A stretch of 32,280 nucleotides of DNA from an uncultured Veillonellaceae bacterium (GTDB lineage Bacteria; Bacillota; Negativicutes; Veillonellales; Dialisteraceae): NCBI GenBank assembly GCA_927353735.1, contig CAKMIA010000015.1:1-32280 (forward strand), read 5' to 3'. Each line of letters begins with the position of its first letter. The stretch's first letter is position 1. The notes beneath the pieces are model-generated. The model was given only the letters and a program-made list of their open reading frames with translations. It was not told where the DNA came from and searched no databases. This document shows, in pieces, positions 8,493-14,640 of this stretch. A program made the position numbers and the translations under genes.

Positions 8493-8965
8493 GTCTCACC
8501 ATCATCGCCGCCGTGGCGGCCAACGGCGTCATCGGCCGCGACAACGGCCTGATCTGGCATCTGCCGGACGATCTGGCCCGCTTCAAGACGCTCACCATGG
8601 GGCATCCCATCATCATGGGGCGCAAGACCTTCGAAAGCTTGCCGAAGGTCCTGCCGGGGCGCACCCATTACGTGCTCACCGGCAATCCGGACTACACCGT
8701 CCCCGAGGGCGTCGTCCTCTGCCATTCCCCGGAGGAGCTGCTGAAAGCCCTGCCGGAGGGAGAGAATTTCATCATCGGCGGCGCGGCGGTGTACCGCCTG
8801 CTCCTGCCTTATGCGGACCGGATGATCCTCACGGAGCTGGACCGCTCCTATGAGGGGGACGCCTGCTTCCCCGATTTCGACCGCACGGAATGGACGGTGA
8901 CGGCCTCCGAGGAGGGCATGGGGGATATCCCGCACCGGTTTGTGACCTATGAACGCAGAAAATAA
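8489..8965 (+). CDS. folA: Dihydrofolate reductase
   Basis: A 158-residue type I DHFR, NADPH-dependent, regenerating tetrahydrofolate. Conserved parts are [21 protein letters not shown] with the substrate-binding Asp28, the NADPH loop [16 protein letters not shown], and [16 protein letters not shown]. The length is typical. The start codon overlaps the thyA stop in an ATGA, with the end of thyA (ATGGAGGTATCC) supplying the ribosome site. It is followed at once by an intrinsic terminator, so recQ-thyA-folA forms a unit. Confidence 0.97.
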   Translation: MSLTIIAAVAANGVIGRDNGLIWHLPDDLARFKTLTMGHPIIMGRKTFESLPKVLPGRTHYVLTGNPDYTVPEGVVLCHSPEELLKALPEGENFIIGGAAVYRLLLPYADRMILTELDRSYEGDACFPDFDRTEWTVTASEEGMGDIPHRFVTYERRK

Positions 8966-8970
8966 AGGAC

Positions 8971-8992
8971 AAGGCGGCAGGACCGCCTTTTT
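8971..8992 (+). terminator. Intrinsic terminator after folA
   Basis: Perfect arms AAGGCGG and CCGCCTT around CAGGA, then further T. Only 22 bp separate it from queT, so some readthrough into queT is possible. Confidence 0.8.
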
Positions 8993-9013
8993 CCATGGGA
9001 AAGGAGATGTGCC

Positions 9014-9499
9014 ATGAATTCGAGGGATCTGCTCCTCAATGCGGCGGCTGCGGCCGTCTATGCGGCGCTCACGCTGGCACTGGCGCCGCTCAGCTACGGG
9101 CCCGTACAGATCCGCTTTTCCGAATGTATGGTGCTCCTCGCCTTTTACAATAAAAAATGGGTGCCCGGCCTCACCGCGGGGTGCTTCCTCGCCAATATAG
9201 GAAGCCCCTTCGGCGCGGCGGATATGATTGTCGGCACGGCGGCCACCTTCCTGGCGGTGTACGCCATGCGGTGGTGCCCGAATCTCTTCACGGCCTCGCT
9301 GGCGCCGGTCCTGTCGAACGGCATCCTCATCGGCCTCGAGCTGGTGTACCTCGCGCAGGTGCCGGCCGCGGCGGAGGCCGTCCTTCCGGTCATGGCCTAC
9401 ATCGCCGCCGGGGAATGCCTCTCCGTCACCGTCATCGGCACGCTCCTCTTCCGCTTCCTCATGCGGAATGAGGTCCTCCGGCACTACATCCGGGACTGA
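9014..9499 (+). CDS. queT: QueT family transporter (ECF substrate-binding S component)
   Basis: A 161-residue integral membrane protein matching the QueT family (PF06177): an N-terminal helix (LLLNAAAAAVYAALTLALAPLSYG), the conserved VQIRFSECMVLLAFY, then NIGSPFGAADMIVGTAATFLAVYAM and further helices. Family members are S components of energy-coupling-factor transporters, thought to bring in queuosine precursors. The shared ECF ATPases and T component are not in this window. The ATG follows AAGGAGATGTGCC. No preQ1 riboswitch sits in the 48-bp gap upstream, although queT genes often have one, so control here may come from readthrough out of folA. Confidence 0.88.
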   Translation: MNSRDLLLNAAAAAVYAALTLALAPLSYGPVQIRFSECMVLLAFYNKKWVPGLTAGCFLANIGSPFGAADMIVGTAATFLAVYAMRWCPNLFTASLAPVLSNGILIGLELVYLAQVPAAAEAVLPVMAYIAAGECLSVTVIGTLLFRFLMRNEVLRHYIRD

Positions 9500-9503
9500 A
9501 TGA

Positions 9504-9532
9504 AACGCTGCCCTCCGGGGCGGCGTTTTTTT
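9504..9532 (+). terminator. Intrinsic terminator after queT
   Basis: Arms AACGCTGCC and GGGCGGCGTT (one mismatch) around CTCC, then seven T. Confidence 0.85.
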
Positions 9533-9618
9533 GTGCCCGTTCGGGCAGGGACGCGTGGAGGCAGCAGCGGGGCCTGTATTTGGGCCGGAGATTTTTATTT
9601 TTGATATCCGCTTTTCTA

Positions 9619-9647
9619 TTGACAGGCCTGTCAGACCTGAGTATACT
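9619..9647 (+). promoter_or_regulatory. Strong promoter with palindromic operator for the small-gene cluster
   Basis: TTGACA at 9619-9624, 17-bp spacer, TATACT at 9642-9647. A perfect 14-bp palindrome TGACAGGCCTGTCA (9620-9633) covers the -35 box and the start of the spacer, the position expected for a repressor operator. The leader is about 40 nt. Confidence 0.75.
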
Positions 9648-9695
9648 GAGAATAACAACGAACAAATGTTCTATCCGAGGAAAGGAGGAGAGGCT

Positions 9696-9911
9696 ATGGA
9701 GGGAACCAAACAGGCGGCCGCGGTGCGGCTGGCGGTGTACTGGCACCGGCCCGGCGGATACGGAGACCGGGGCATCCGGCTCTTCGACATTCTCCGTCTG
9801 CCGGAGCGGACGGTGCTGGAATTCAAACAGGGGCACGATCTGTGCCGCATCGATAAGGCGCAGCTGCTGCATCTGCTGGATGCGGCGGAGGCGGCAGGAG
9901 GCCACATATGA
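9696..9911 (+). CDS. Small hypothetical protein, first gene of the DUF2922/DUF1659 cluster
   Basis: A 71-residue protein I do not recognise. It begins MEGTKQAAAVRLAVYW, has a Gly/Arg-rich turn (PGGYGDRGIRLFDIL) and ends in a helix-prone Leu/Ala stretch. There is no signal peptide, membrane segment or cysteine pair. The start is the ATG at 9696, with AAAGGAGGAGAGGCT immediately upstream. A longer in-frame extension to the left would cross the promoter and is not real. It is the first gene behind the palindromic promoter, and a terminator hairpin separates it from DUF2922. The strong ribosome site and position argue that it is expressed; the function is unknown. Confidence 0.7.
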   Translation: MEGTKQAAAVRLAVYWHRPGGYGDRGIRLFDILRLPERTVLEFKQGHDLCRIDKAQLLHLLDAAEAAGGHI

Positions 9912-9947
9912 AGCTACTGAGTACGGCCCGGGAGACCGAGGCACGTG

Positions 9948-9988
9948 CCGGAGCAGTCCGATGAAGAAAGGGACGGCTCCGGTTTTTT
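9948..9988 (+). terminator. Intrinsic terminator or attenuator inside the small-gene cluster
   Basis: Arms CCGGAGC-a-GTCC and GGGAC-g-GCTCCGG close a loop around GATGAAGAA and are followed by six T. No new promoter is visible before the DUF2922 gene, so this probably sets a partial-termination step. Confidence 0.7.
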
Positions 9989-10064
9989 AGTGGCTCCGGA
10001 AAGGGGGTGAGCATCAAACAAAGGCAAAGAGTAAACGGAACCATCAGTGAAAGGAGGTGAGACC

Positions 10065-10274
10065 ATGTCGAAGAAGCTGAAACTGACCTTTGCTCTGGAG
10101 GGAGAAGGCACGATGGATGTGACCATTTCCTCTCCGAAGGAGGGACTCGAGGCAGACGCCGTACAGACGGCGGCCGCGGCCATCGTACCGGTGCTGGAAA
10201 GCACGTCCGGCGCGGCGGCGGAAAGTCTGGCCGGGGCGGTGTACATCACCACCACGGAAGACGTGATCCTGTAA
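10065..10274 (+). CDS. DUF2922 family small protein
   Basis: A 69-residue protein with the look of DUF2922: MSKKLKLTFALEGEGTMDVTISSPKEGL, then a helix rich in Ala/Val, then AVYITTTEDVIL at the end. Family members are short, occur in Firmicutes next to DUF1659 proteins, and have no known function. The predicted fold is a small alpha/beta unit, strands at both ends and one central helix. The start is the ATG at 10065, because AAAGGAGGTGAG lies just upstream; an in-frame GTG at 10047 would swallow this ribosome site. The next gene, DUF1659, is 33 bp downstream. Confidence 0.85.
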   Translation: MSKKLKLTFALEGEGTMDVTISSPKEGLEADAVQTAAAAIVPVLESTSGAAAESLAGAVYITTTEDVIL

Positions 10275-10307
10275 TTTTTCGTAAGAAACAGAAAGGAGGC
10301 TGCAAGT

Positions 10308-10535
10308 ATGGCAGCAGAAAAAGCACGCATTGATACGAAACTGCAGATCGTGATGACCGCAGGAGAAACGGAAGCGGGGAAGCCCGCCGTGAAGACCTTC
10401 ACATTCAGCCGCATCCGGGGCACCGCTTCGGATGATGAGCTTCTCGCCGCGGGGCAGGCGCTGGGAAGCCTCTCCGCCAATGAGCTGGACGGCGTGAAGG
10501 TGCAGGAAGTGTATTCTCTCACGGAAGGGCTGTGA
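10308..10535 (+). CDS. DUF1659 family small protein
   Basis: A 75-residue protein of the DUF1659 type: KLQIVMTAGETEAGKPAVKTFTFSRIRG, then SDDELLAAGQALGSL and a closing strand VQEVYSLTEGL. It looks like a structural relative of its DUF2922 neighbour (strand, strand, helix, strand). The two families are usually adjacent in Firmicutes, with DUF1659 often first; here DUF2922 comes first. The ATG follows GAAAGGAGGCTGCAAGT. Function is unknown; the constant pairing suggests that they work together. Confidence 0.85.
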   Translation: MAAEKARIDTKLQIVMTAGETEAGKPAVKTFTFSRIRGTASDDELLAAGQALGSLSANELDGVKVQEVYSLTEGL

Positions 10536-10575
10536 GCCCGGTGAGAGCGTGAGCGGCAGGACTGCTCGGAAGGAG

Positions 10576-10606
10576 ACCGGCTCCGGAGGGAAAGGGAGCC
10601 GGTTTT
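10576..10606 (+). terminator. Terminator-like hairpin after DUF1659
   Basis: Perfect 9-bp arms ACCGGCTCC and GGAGCCGGT with a 10-nt loop, followed by a short TTT-C-T tract. The T run is weak, so partial readthrough into the peptide/lysin pair is likely. Confidence 0.6.
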
Positions 10607-10621
10607 CTCATGGAGGATCAT

Positions 10622-10732
10622 ATGGAAAGCAAATGGTGGCTCCGGCTGTGGGAGACGCTGGCGCCGCATCTGGTGCGGTGGCTGGCAGGGCGTCTGCATG
10701 ACTGGCTGGCCCGCAGGAAGGAGGAGAAATGA
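10622..10732 (+). CDS. 36-residue Trp-rich amphipathic peptide, coupled to the lysin-like gene
   Basis: A tiny gene encoding 36 residues (start MESKWWLRLWETL, end WLARRKEEK). It has five tryptophans and alternating hydrophobic and basic residues that would make one amphipathic helix with a charged C-terminus. There is no clear transmembrane stretch. The ATG at 10622 has GGAGG five bases upstream; another in-frame ATG at 10610 lacks a ribosome site. Its stop overlaps the next start codon in an ATGA, so it is translationally coupled to the lysin-like protein. It sits where related loci often carry a small YvrJ-type membrane protein, but its sequence is not YvrJ-like. Possible roles are a holin-like membrane-active peptide or a membrane anchor; this is inference. 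Confidence 0.6.
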   Translation: MESKWWLRLWETLAPHLVRWLAGRLHDWLARRKEEK

Positions 10733-11283
10733 CGGATGAGGATATGGCCGCCGCCGCGGCGCTGGGCATCGTGGAAACCGGCATCGAGGGAGCCTGGGAC
10801 AGCGTGGTGTGCTCCACCGGCTATGACAGGCCGTCGCTGGGGGTCTCCCAGTGGGAAGGGCCGCGGGCGGATGCGCTGCTGGGGATGATCCCCGGCGGCG
10901 GGGCCTACGCAGGCCGTCCGTGGAGCGTGCTCTCCGGGGCGGACCGGCAGGCGCTGGCAGCGCTCCTCGGCTCGGATGCGGGCCGGGCGGCGCAGCTGGC
11001 GCTCCTCACGGAGGATACGCGGCGCTATGTGCGGCTCCTCGGGGAGATCTCCGCGCTGGGGCGTCCGCAGTGCGTGGTCTACAGCGCGATGTGGTGCCCC
11101 ACCTCGGAGGCGGTGGTGTGCCGCTTTCTGAGGAACCGGGCGGACCGGTGCGATCTGGGACGGCTCGAAGCGGTGCACGGGCTTTTCCGCACAGAGTACG
11201 CCGATGCGGCGGATGTGCGGGAATACCGCGCGGTCTATGAGGCGCGGGCAGACCGGACATATCAGTACGCGGCGGCGCTGTAA
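10729..11283 (+). CDS. Lysozyme/endolysin-like protein (putative peptidoglycan hydrolase)
   Basis: A 184-residue protein without a signal peptide. The first half resembles the muramidase-like N-terminal domain of some Firmicutes phage lysins. IVETGIEGAWDSV carries Glu16 in the place of the usual ESGG catalytic glutamate. SLGVSQWEGPRADALL matches the pattern of SIGKxQWHGxRALxLL, and an Ala/Leu-rich region with ALLTEDTRRYV follows. The second half (from about 105) contains a Cys-containing stretch YSAMWCPTSEAVVCRF and no domain I know. The start overlaps the stop of the 36-residue gene. A terminator follows. The assignment rests on motif resemblance, so activity and whether it reaches the wall are unproven. 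Confidence 0.6.
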   Translation: MTDEDMAAAAALGIVETGIEGAWDSVVCSTGYDRPSLGVSQWEGPRADALLGMIPGGGAYAGRPWSVLSGADRQALAALLGSDAGRAAQLALLTEDTRRYVRLLGEISALGRPQCVVYSAMWCPTSEAVVCRFLRNRADRCDLGRLEAVHGLFRTEYADAADVREYRAVYEARADRTYQYAAAL

Positions 11284-11293
11284 CGCCGCAGAA

Positions 11294-11320
11294 GGGCGGG
11301 CCTTTCGGGGCCCGCTTTTT
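11294..11320 (+). terminator. Intrinsic terminator after the lysin-like gene
   Basis: Arms GCGGGCC and GGCCCGC with a TTTCGG-type loop, followed by five T. Confidence 0.85.
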
Positions 11321-11330
11321 GCGTGGGCAA

Positions 11331-11360
11331 TTGCATTCCCTTTATTATCTGGTATAAAAT
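11331..11360 (+). promoter_or_regulatory. Promoter of the two membrane-protein genes
   Basis: TTGCAT at 11331-11336 and TATAAA at 11353-11358 with a 16-bp spacer (or TAAAAT at 18 bp), about 45 bp before the next ribosome site. Confidence 0.6.
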
Positions 11361-11412
11361 AAAAAGACAGCAACAATGGACGGGAGCAGGTCTCCCGCAT
11401 CGGAGGGAACAT

Positions 11413-11664
11413 ATGAAGGAACATTTTCGCACAGTCCTGTTTGTAGTGGCGCTCGGCATGGTGTGGATGAACATTCAGGAGAACGGACTGCAGTGGGGCA
11501 ATGCACTCATCGGCGTGATGCTCATCGCCGTCTTTGGGGTGAGCTTCTATTTCAAGCGGAAGCAGGCCCGGGAAGCGAAGGAGCTGATCCGCCAGCAGGA
11601 GGCGGAGAAGAAAGCCCGCCGCCGCGCGAGAAAGGCCGCGCAGAAGTCGACGAAGAAGCACTGA
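11413..11664 (+). CDS. Small membrane protein with basic C-terminal tail
   Basis: An 83-residue protein. Two hydrophobic segments (FRTVLFVVALGMVWM, about 5-20, and ALIGVMLIAVFGVSFYF, about 31-47) are followed by a strongly charged helix ending in a Lys/Arg cluster (AEKKARRRARKAAQKSTKKH). The topology is probably a hairpin with the basic tail in the cytosol, where it could bind RNA, DNA or acidic partners. The ATG at 11413 has CGGAGGGAACAT upstream; in-frame sequence further left crosses the promoter. The next gene, 30 bp downstream, encodes a membrane protein with a very acidic tail, an interesting charge match. I do not recognise the family. Confidence 0.7.
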   Translation: MKEHFRTVLFVVALGMVWMNIQENGLQWGNALIGVMLIAVFGVSFYFKRKQAREAKELIRQQEAEKKARRRARKAAQKSTKKH

Positions 11665-11694
11665 TGCGCAGGCTGTGAGGTAAAGGAGACAGGT

Positions 11695-12471
11695 ATGGAC
11701 AAGAAACAATTCCCGGCGGCCGTGGACCATTCGGTCCTGCACAAGCCGTATCAGGTGATCATGTGGTTTTTCTTCCTCGTGTGGGCGGGGTACGTGGTAT
11801 GGACATGGTCAGCGGCCATCCAGCAGGGCACCTATCAGGTGCTGGCCTTCGTGGGGGCGCTGCAGGCGCTGCTCCTGTGGTACATGGTGAATACCTACAC
11901 GGCCCGGACGGAATACCGCCTGGAGGAGGACGAGCTGGTGATCGTGATCTCCCGCAAGTTCAAGGGCGTGAAGGAGATCCACCTCGGCTACAACGATATC
12001 TTCGGCGTGTACCGCATGAAAAAGGAAAATACGAAGGCCATCGAGACGGCGCCGGCGTATTACGCCTATTCCCGTCTGGACAAGCGGGAGATCTGGGTGC
12101 TCCTGTACAATTACAACGATGACACGAAGAAAGCCGGCCGCATTCTCATGAAGGCGTCCGACGAATTCTGGGAAGCCTTCAAGGAGATCATGCCCGACCA
12201 GATCTGCGTGCCCCAGGCGGAAGTGCTGGGCTACGCGTACAAGCACATGGGCGATGTGCTCCGCCGGAAGGAAGCGGAGGCTGCCGAGGAGTACGAGTAT
12301 GACGATGACGACGAATACGAGTACGAGGACGACGACGGCGAGTACGAATATGAATACGAGGACGAAGCGGACGAGGAAACGAAGGAATCGGACGCACCGG
12401 AAAAGGACTGCGGAAAGGACCGCCCCGCTCCGGACAAGTCCGCCGGCAGCAAGCCCGCGAAAAAGAAATGA
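11695..12471 (+). CDS. Membrane protein with PH-like domain and Asp/Glu/Tyr-rich tail
   Basis: A 258-residue protein of unknown function. Two membrane segments lie at about 20-42 and 46-66 (VIMWFFFLVWAGYVVW; YQVLAFVGALQALLLWYMV). A soluble strand-rich domain (about 70-165) begins TEYRLEEDELVIVISRKF, resembling bacterial PH-like domains of the YdbT/YdbS kind. After a helical linker (VLRRKEAEAAEE) a low-complexity stretch of about 35 residues consists almost only of Glu, Tyr and Asp, as in EYEYDDDDEYEYEDDDGEY. A basic Lys-rich end (KPAKKK) follows. The repeats are in frame and the codons vary (GAG/GAA, TAC/TAT), so the tail is maintained protein sequence and not a simple DNA repeat. It is co-transcribed with the small basic-tailed membrane protein. 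Confidence 0.75.
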   Translation: MDKKQFPAAVDHSVLHKPYQVIMWFFFLVWAGYVVWTWSAAIQQGTYQVLAFVGALQALLLWYMVNTYTARTEYRLEEDELVIVISRKFKGVKEIHLGYNDIFGVYRMKKENTKAIETAPAYYAYSRLDKREIWVLLYNYNDDTKKAGRILMKASDEFWEAFKEIMPDQICVPQAEVLGYAYKHMGDVLRRKEAEAAEEYEYDDDDEYEYEDDDGEYEYEYEDEADEETKESDAPEKDCGKDRPAPDKSAGSKPAKKK

Positions 12472-12480
12472 TCCAATAAA

Positions 12481-12509
12481 AAAGGCACGGATGCATTCCG
12501 TGCTTTTTT
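12481..12509. terminator. Bidirectional terminator between convergent genes
   Basis: Arms GCACGGA and TCCGTGC with A-tract on the left and six T on the right; it serves the plus-strand membrane-protein gene and the minus-strand MFS gene. Confidence 0.85.
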
Positions 12510-12520
12510 GCTGCGCCGGT

Positions 12521-13684
12521 TCAGGAGCGCAGCCGGGAGAAAACGTACAGGGCGAGCAGCATCTGGCAGAGGACGAGGAGCGCCAGAAAATCAAAGACCA
12601 CGGCGATGTGGAAGTGATGGGCCACGAAGCCGAGGAAGGCCGGGCCGAGGAGGATGCCCGCATAGCCCATGCTGGTGAGGGCCGCCACGGCGAGATTGAT
12701 GGGCATGACGGTCTGGTATTCCAGCAGGGAATAGAGCACCGGCACCACGTTGGCCACGGCGACGCCCAGCAGGAAGAAGAAGATCAGGAGAAGCGGAAGC
12801 GTTTCCGCCCAGCCCACGGCGGCAAAGCACACCGCCGCGGAGAGGGTGCTGGCGAGGATGACCTTTTTCTCCCCGAAGCGGCGCACCAGCCGGTCGCCGG
12901 GGAGTCGGGCGAGAAATTCCGCCACGGAAAAGGCGGTGAGGCCGAAGCCGGCCTGCGCGAGGGGGATGCCCTTGTCCTCGGAGAGGAGCACGCCGCCCCA
13001 GTCCATGATGCCGCCCTCGGCGAGGAAGGAAATGCTGCACAGCATGCCCAGAAAGACCACGATGCCCCGGGGCAGGGCGGTCTTTTTCTGCGCGCCGTCG
13101 GCGTGATAGGCGAGGTAGTACCGGCCGCCCAGCAGGAGGAGCGCCGCCACGAGCCCCGCATGGAGCGCGGCGATGACACCCGCGGAAAGGCCTGCCGCAT
13201 CGGCGAGGAAGGAATAGAGGCCCGCCGCGATGAAGCAGCCCATGCAGTAGAAGGCGTGCATGGCGGACATGATACGCCGCCCGGAGGCGCGCTCCACGAG
13301 CACCGCATTGAGATTGATGGCCACGTCGAGGGTGCCCACGGAGCCGCCCAGCAGGAGCAGCACCGGCACATGCGCCCAGAAAACGGGAAGATGGGGCAGG
13401 AGAAACACCGCCGCCGCGGTGAGGGACGACGCGCCGATGATGAGATGCCGGCACGTGACGTACCGCGTGAGCAGTCCCGCGGCGGGCATGGCGATGCACG
13501 CGCTGATGCCGATGCACAGCAGGAGCATGCCCAGCAGATCCGCCTCGATGGCCAGATGCTGCTTCACGGCGGGGATCATCATCACCCACGTGGAAAAAGC
13601 GAAGCCGCTGATGAAAAAGGCGCTTTTCGCCGCCATGATCTCCTTAGGCCCCGCCTGAAGGCGGGATACAAATGATTCTGCCAT
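12521..13684 (-). CDS. MFS transporter (YbjJ-like)
   Basis: A 387-residue protein with about 12 hydrophobic segments and the size of a major facilitator. Recognisable parts are FFISGFAFSTWVMMIPAVKQHL in the first helix, the basic loop after helix 2 (LLTRYVTCRHLI), GGSVGTLDVAINLNAVLVE and the central loop before PRGIVVFLGMLCSISFLAEGGIMDWGG. This matches the YbjJ-type branch of MFS carriers, whose substrates are poorly known. The ATG is preceded by CAGGAGGACTCT. A MerR-type promoter lies 58-88 bp upstream and a MerR/BmrR regulator gene is divergent. The pair therefore looks like a ligand-induced efflux system. The substrate is not predictable from sequence. Confidence 0.88.
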   Translation of the reverse strand: MAESFVSRLQAGPKEIMAAKSAFFISGFAFSTWVMMIPAVKQHLAIEADLLGMLLLCIGISACIAMPAAGLLTRYVTCRHLIIGASSLTAAAVFLLPHLPVFWAHVPVLLLLGGSVGTLDVAINLNAVLVERASGRRIMSAMHAFYCMGCFIAAGLYSFLADAAGLSAGVIAALHAGLVAALLLLGGRYYLAYHADGAQKKTALPRGIVVFLGMLCSISFLAEGGIMDWGGVLLSEDKGIPLAQAGFGLTAFSVAEFLARLPGDRLVRRFGEKKVILASTLSAAVCFAAVGWAETLPLLLIFFFLLGVAVANVVPVLYSLLEYQTVMPINLAVAALTSMGYAGILLGPAFLGFVAHHFHIAVVFDFLALLVLCQMLLALYVFSRLRS

Positions 13685-13741
13685 AGAGTCCTCCTGAAAA
13701 ACGAACAGGCACCGCGCCCGTCCGCCGAAATTTCCTTCTCT

Positions 13742-13772
13742 ATGATAAACTGTATAGCAGCTATACAGTCAA
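13742..13772 (-). promoter_or_regulatory. MerR-type promoter and operator of the MFS gene
   Basis: On the minus strand TTGACT (13772-13767) and TATCAT (13747-13742) are separated by 19 bp. That is too long for sigma factor alone and is the hallmark of MerR-activated promoters. The spacer carries a perfect inverted repeat, ACTGTATAG-CAG-CTATACAGT (13749-13769). The MerR gene starts 10 bp away on the other strand, so its own promoter overlaps the same operator (weak TATGAT at 13741-13746). Confidence 0.88.
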
Positions 13773-13782
13773 GGAGGAACCT

Positions 13783-14607
13783 ATGAGCAAACGGTACGGG
13801 ACGGAGCTCTCCGTCAGTGAATTCGCGGCCATCATGGGCATGAGCCGGCAGACGCTCATCTATTACGACCGCATCGGCCTCTTTCCGCCGGCGCGCATCG
13901 ACCCGGACACGGGCTACCGGTACTATGACCGGCGGCAGATCGGGCGGATGTCCTTCATCCAGACGCTGGCCGGCCTCGGCGTGCCCCTGGCGGAGATCCG
14001 CGAGGAGGTGGCGGAGATCTGTCCGGACCGGATGGAAGGACTGCTCCGGCGGCAGCGGGCGAGCATCCGGAAGGAGATCGAGCGGCTCCGGCGGAGCGAG
14101 GCCATGGTGTCGTTCCGGCTGGAGCAGCTCCGGCGGAGCCGGGATGAAGAGCCCGGGACGGTCGTGCTCATCCACGAGGACGAGCCGGCGCCCCTCTTCG
14201 TGAGCGGGCCGCTGTCCTGCGGGAAGGACCCCCTGCCGGACCGGGTCATCGTGGATTTCTACGCTGAGGCGGAGCGCCGGGGCATCCCCTTCGGCTATCC
14301 CATGGGGTGCCTCGTGAGCGGAGAGGACATCGCCGCAGGGCGCACGGATCGGGTGAGCCGCCTGCTCCTGCCGCTGGGAAGTGACGATGGAGCGAACGCC
14401 TGCCGCCCGGCGGGGGATTTTCTCGTCCTCCGGGAGCGCACGGACTGCGGCGGAACGCCTGCGGCCTATGCCCGCCTGCTCGACGAGGCAGCGGCGCGGG
14501 GCCTCCGGCCCGCAGGCGACGCCGTGGAGGAGTACGAGCTCGACGAGGTGACCTGCGCCGACCCGTCAGATTTCCTCTGCCGCATCGCCCTGCCCGTGGA
14601 GGCGTGA
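13783..14607 (+). CDS. MerR family transcriptional regulator with GyrI/BmrR-like effector domain
   Basis: A 274-residue regulator. The N-terminal winged helix-turn-helix has LSVSEFAAIMGMSRQTLIYYDRIGLFPPARIDPDTGYRYYD (residues about 9-49), the classic MerR/BmrR start. The dimerising coiled coil runs to about residue 120 (RLRRSEAMVSFRLEQLRRSR). The C-terminal half (about 125-274) resembles the GyrI-like multidrug-binding fold of BmrR. It has no metal-binding cysteine cluster, so an organic, probably cationic or hydrophobic, inducer is more likely than a metal. It presumably binds the dyad 14-34 bp before its own start and activates the divergent MFS gene. The ATG follows AAGGAGGAACCT. Confidence 0.92.
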   Translation: MSKRYGTELSVSEFAAIMGMSRQTLIYYDRIGLFPPARIDPDTGYRYYDRRQIGRMSFIQTLAGLGVPLAEIREEVAEICPDRMEGLLRRQRASIRKEIERLRRSEAMVSFRLEQLRRSRDEEPGTVVLIHEDEPAPLFVSGPLSCGKDPLPDRVIVDFYAEAERRGIPFGYPMGCLVSGEDIAAGRTDRVSRLLLPLGSDDGANACRPAGDFLVLRERTDCGGTPAAYARLLDEAAARGLRPAGDAVEEYELDEVTCADPSDFLCRIALPVEA

Positions 14608-14640
14608 AAGTTTATACATATTTCAAATGATAAAACGGAA

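Noticed and set aside
8966..9013. preQ1 riboswitch before queT
   Set aside because: The gap is 48 bp, mostly the folA terminator, with no preQ1 consensus.
8453..9658. Open frame of 401 codons on the minus strand
   Set aside because: Antisense to folA and queT, both clear genes, and crosses their terminators.
9908..10060. Micro-frames of 18, 9 and 17 codons between the 71-aa gene and DUF2922
   Set aside because: They overlap the terminator hairpin or lack ribosome sites; no sign of coding.
12290..12375. DNA tandem repeat in the acidic-tail gene
   Set aside because: The repeat is at protein level with mixed codons; no constant DNA unit length, so not called as a repeat element.
12254..13675. 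Open frame of 473 codons on the plus strand, rich in charged residues
   Set aside because: It starts inside the acidic-tail gene, crosses the bidirectional terminator and is antisense to the MFS gene.
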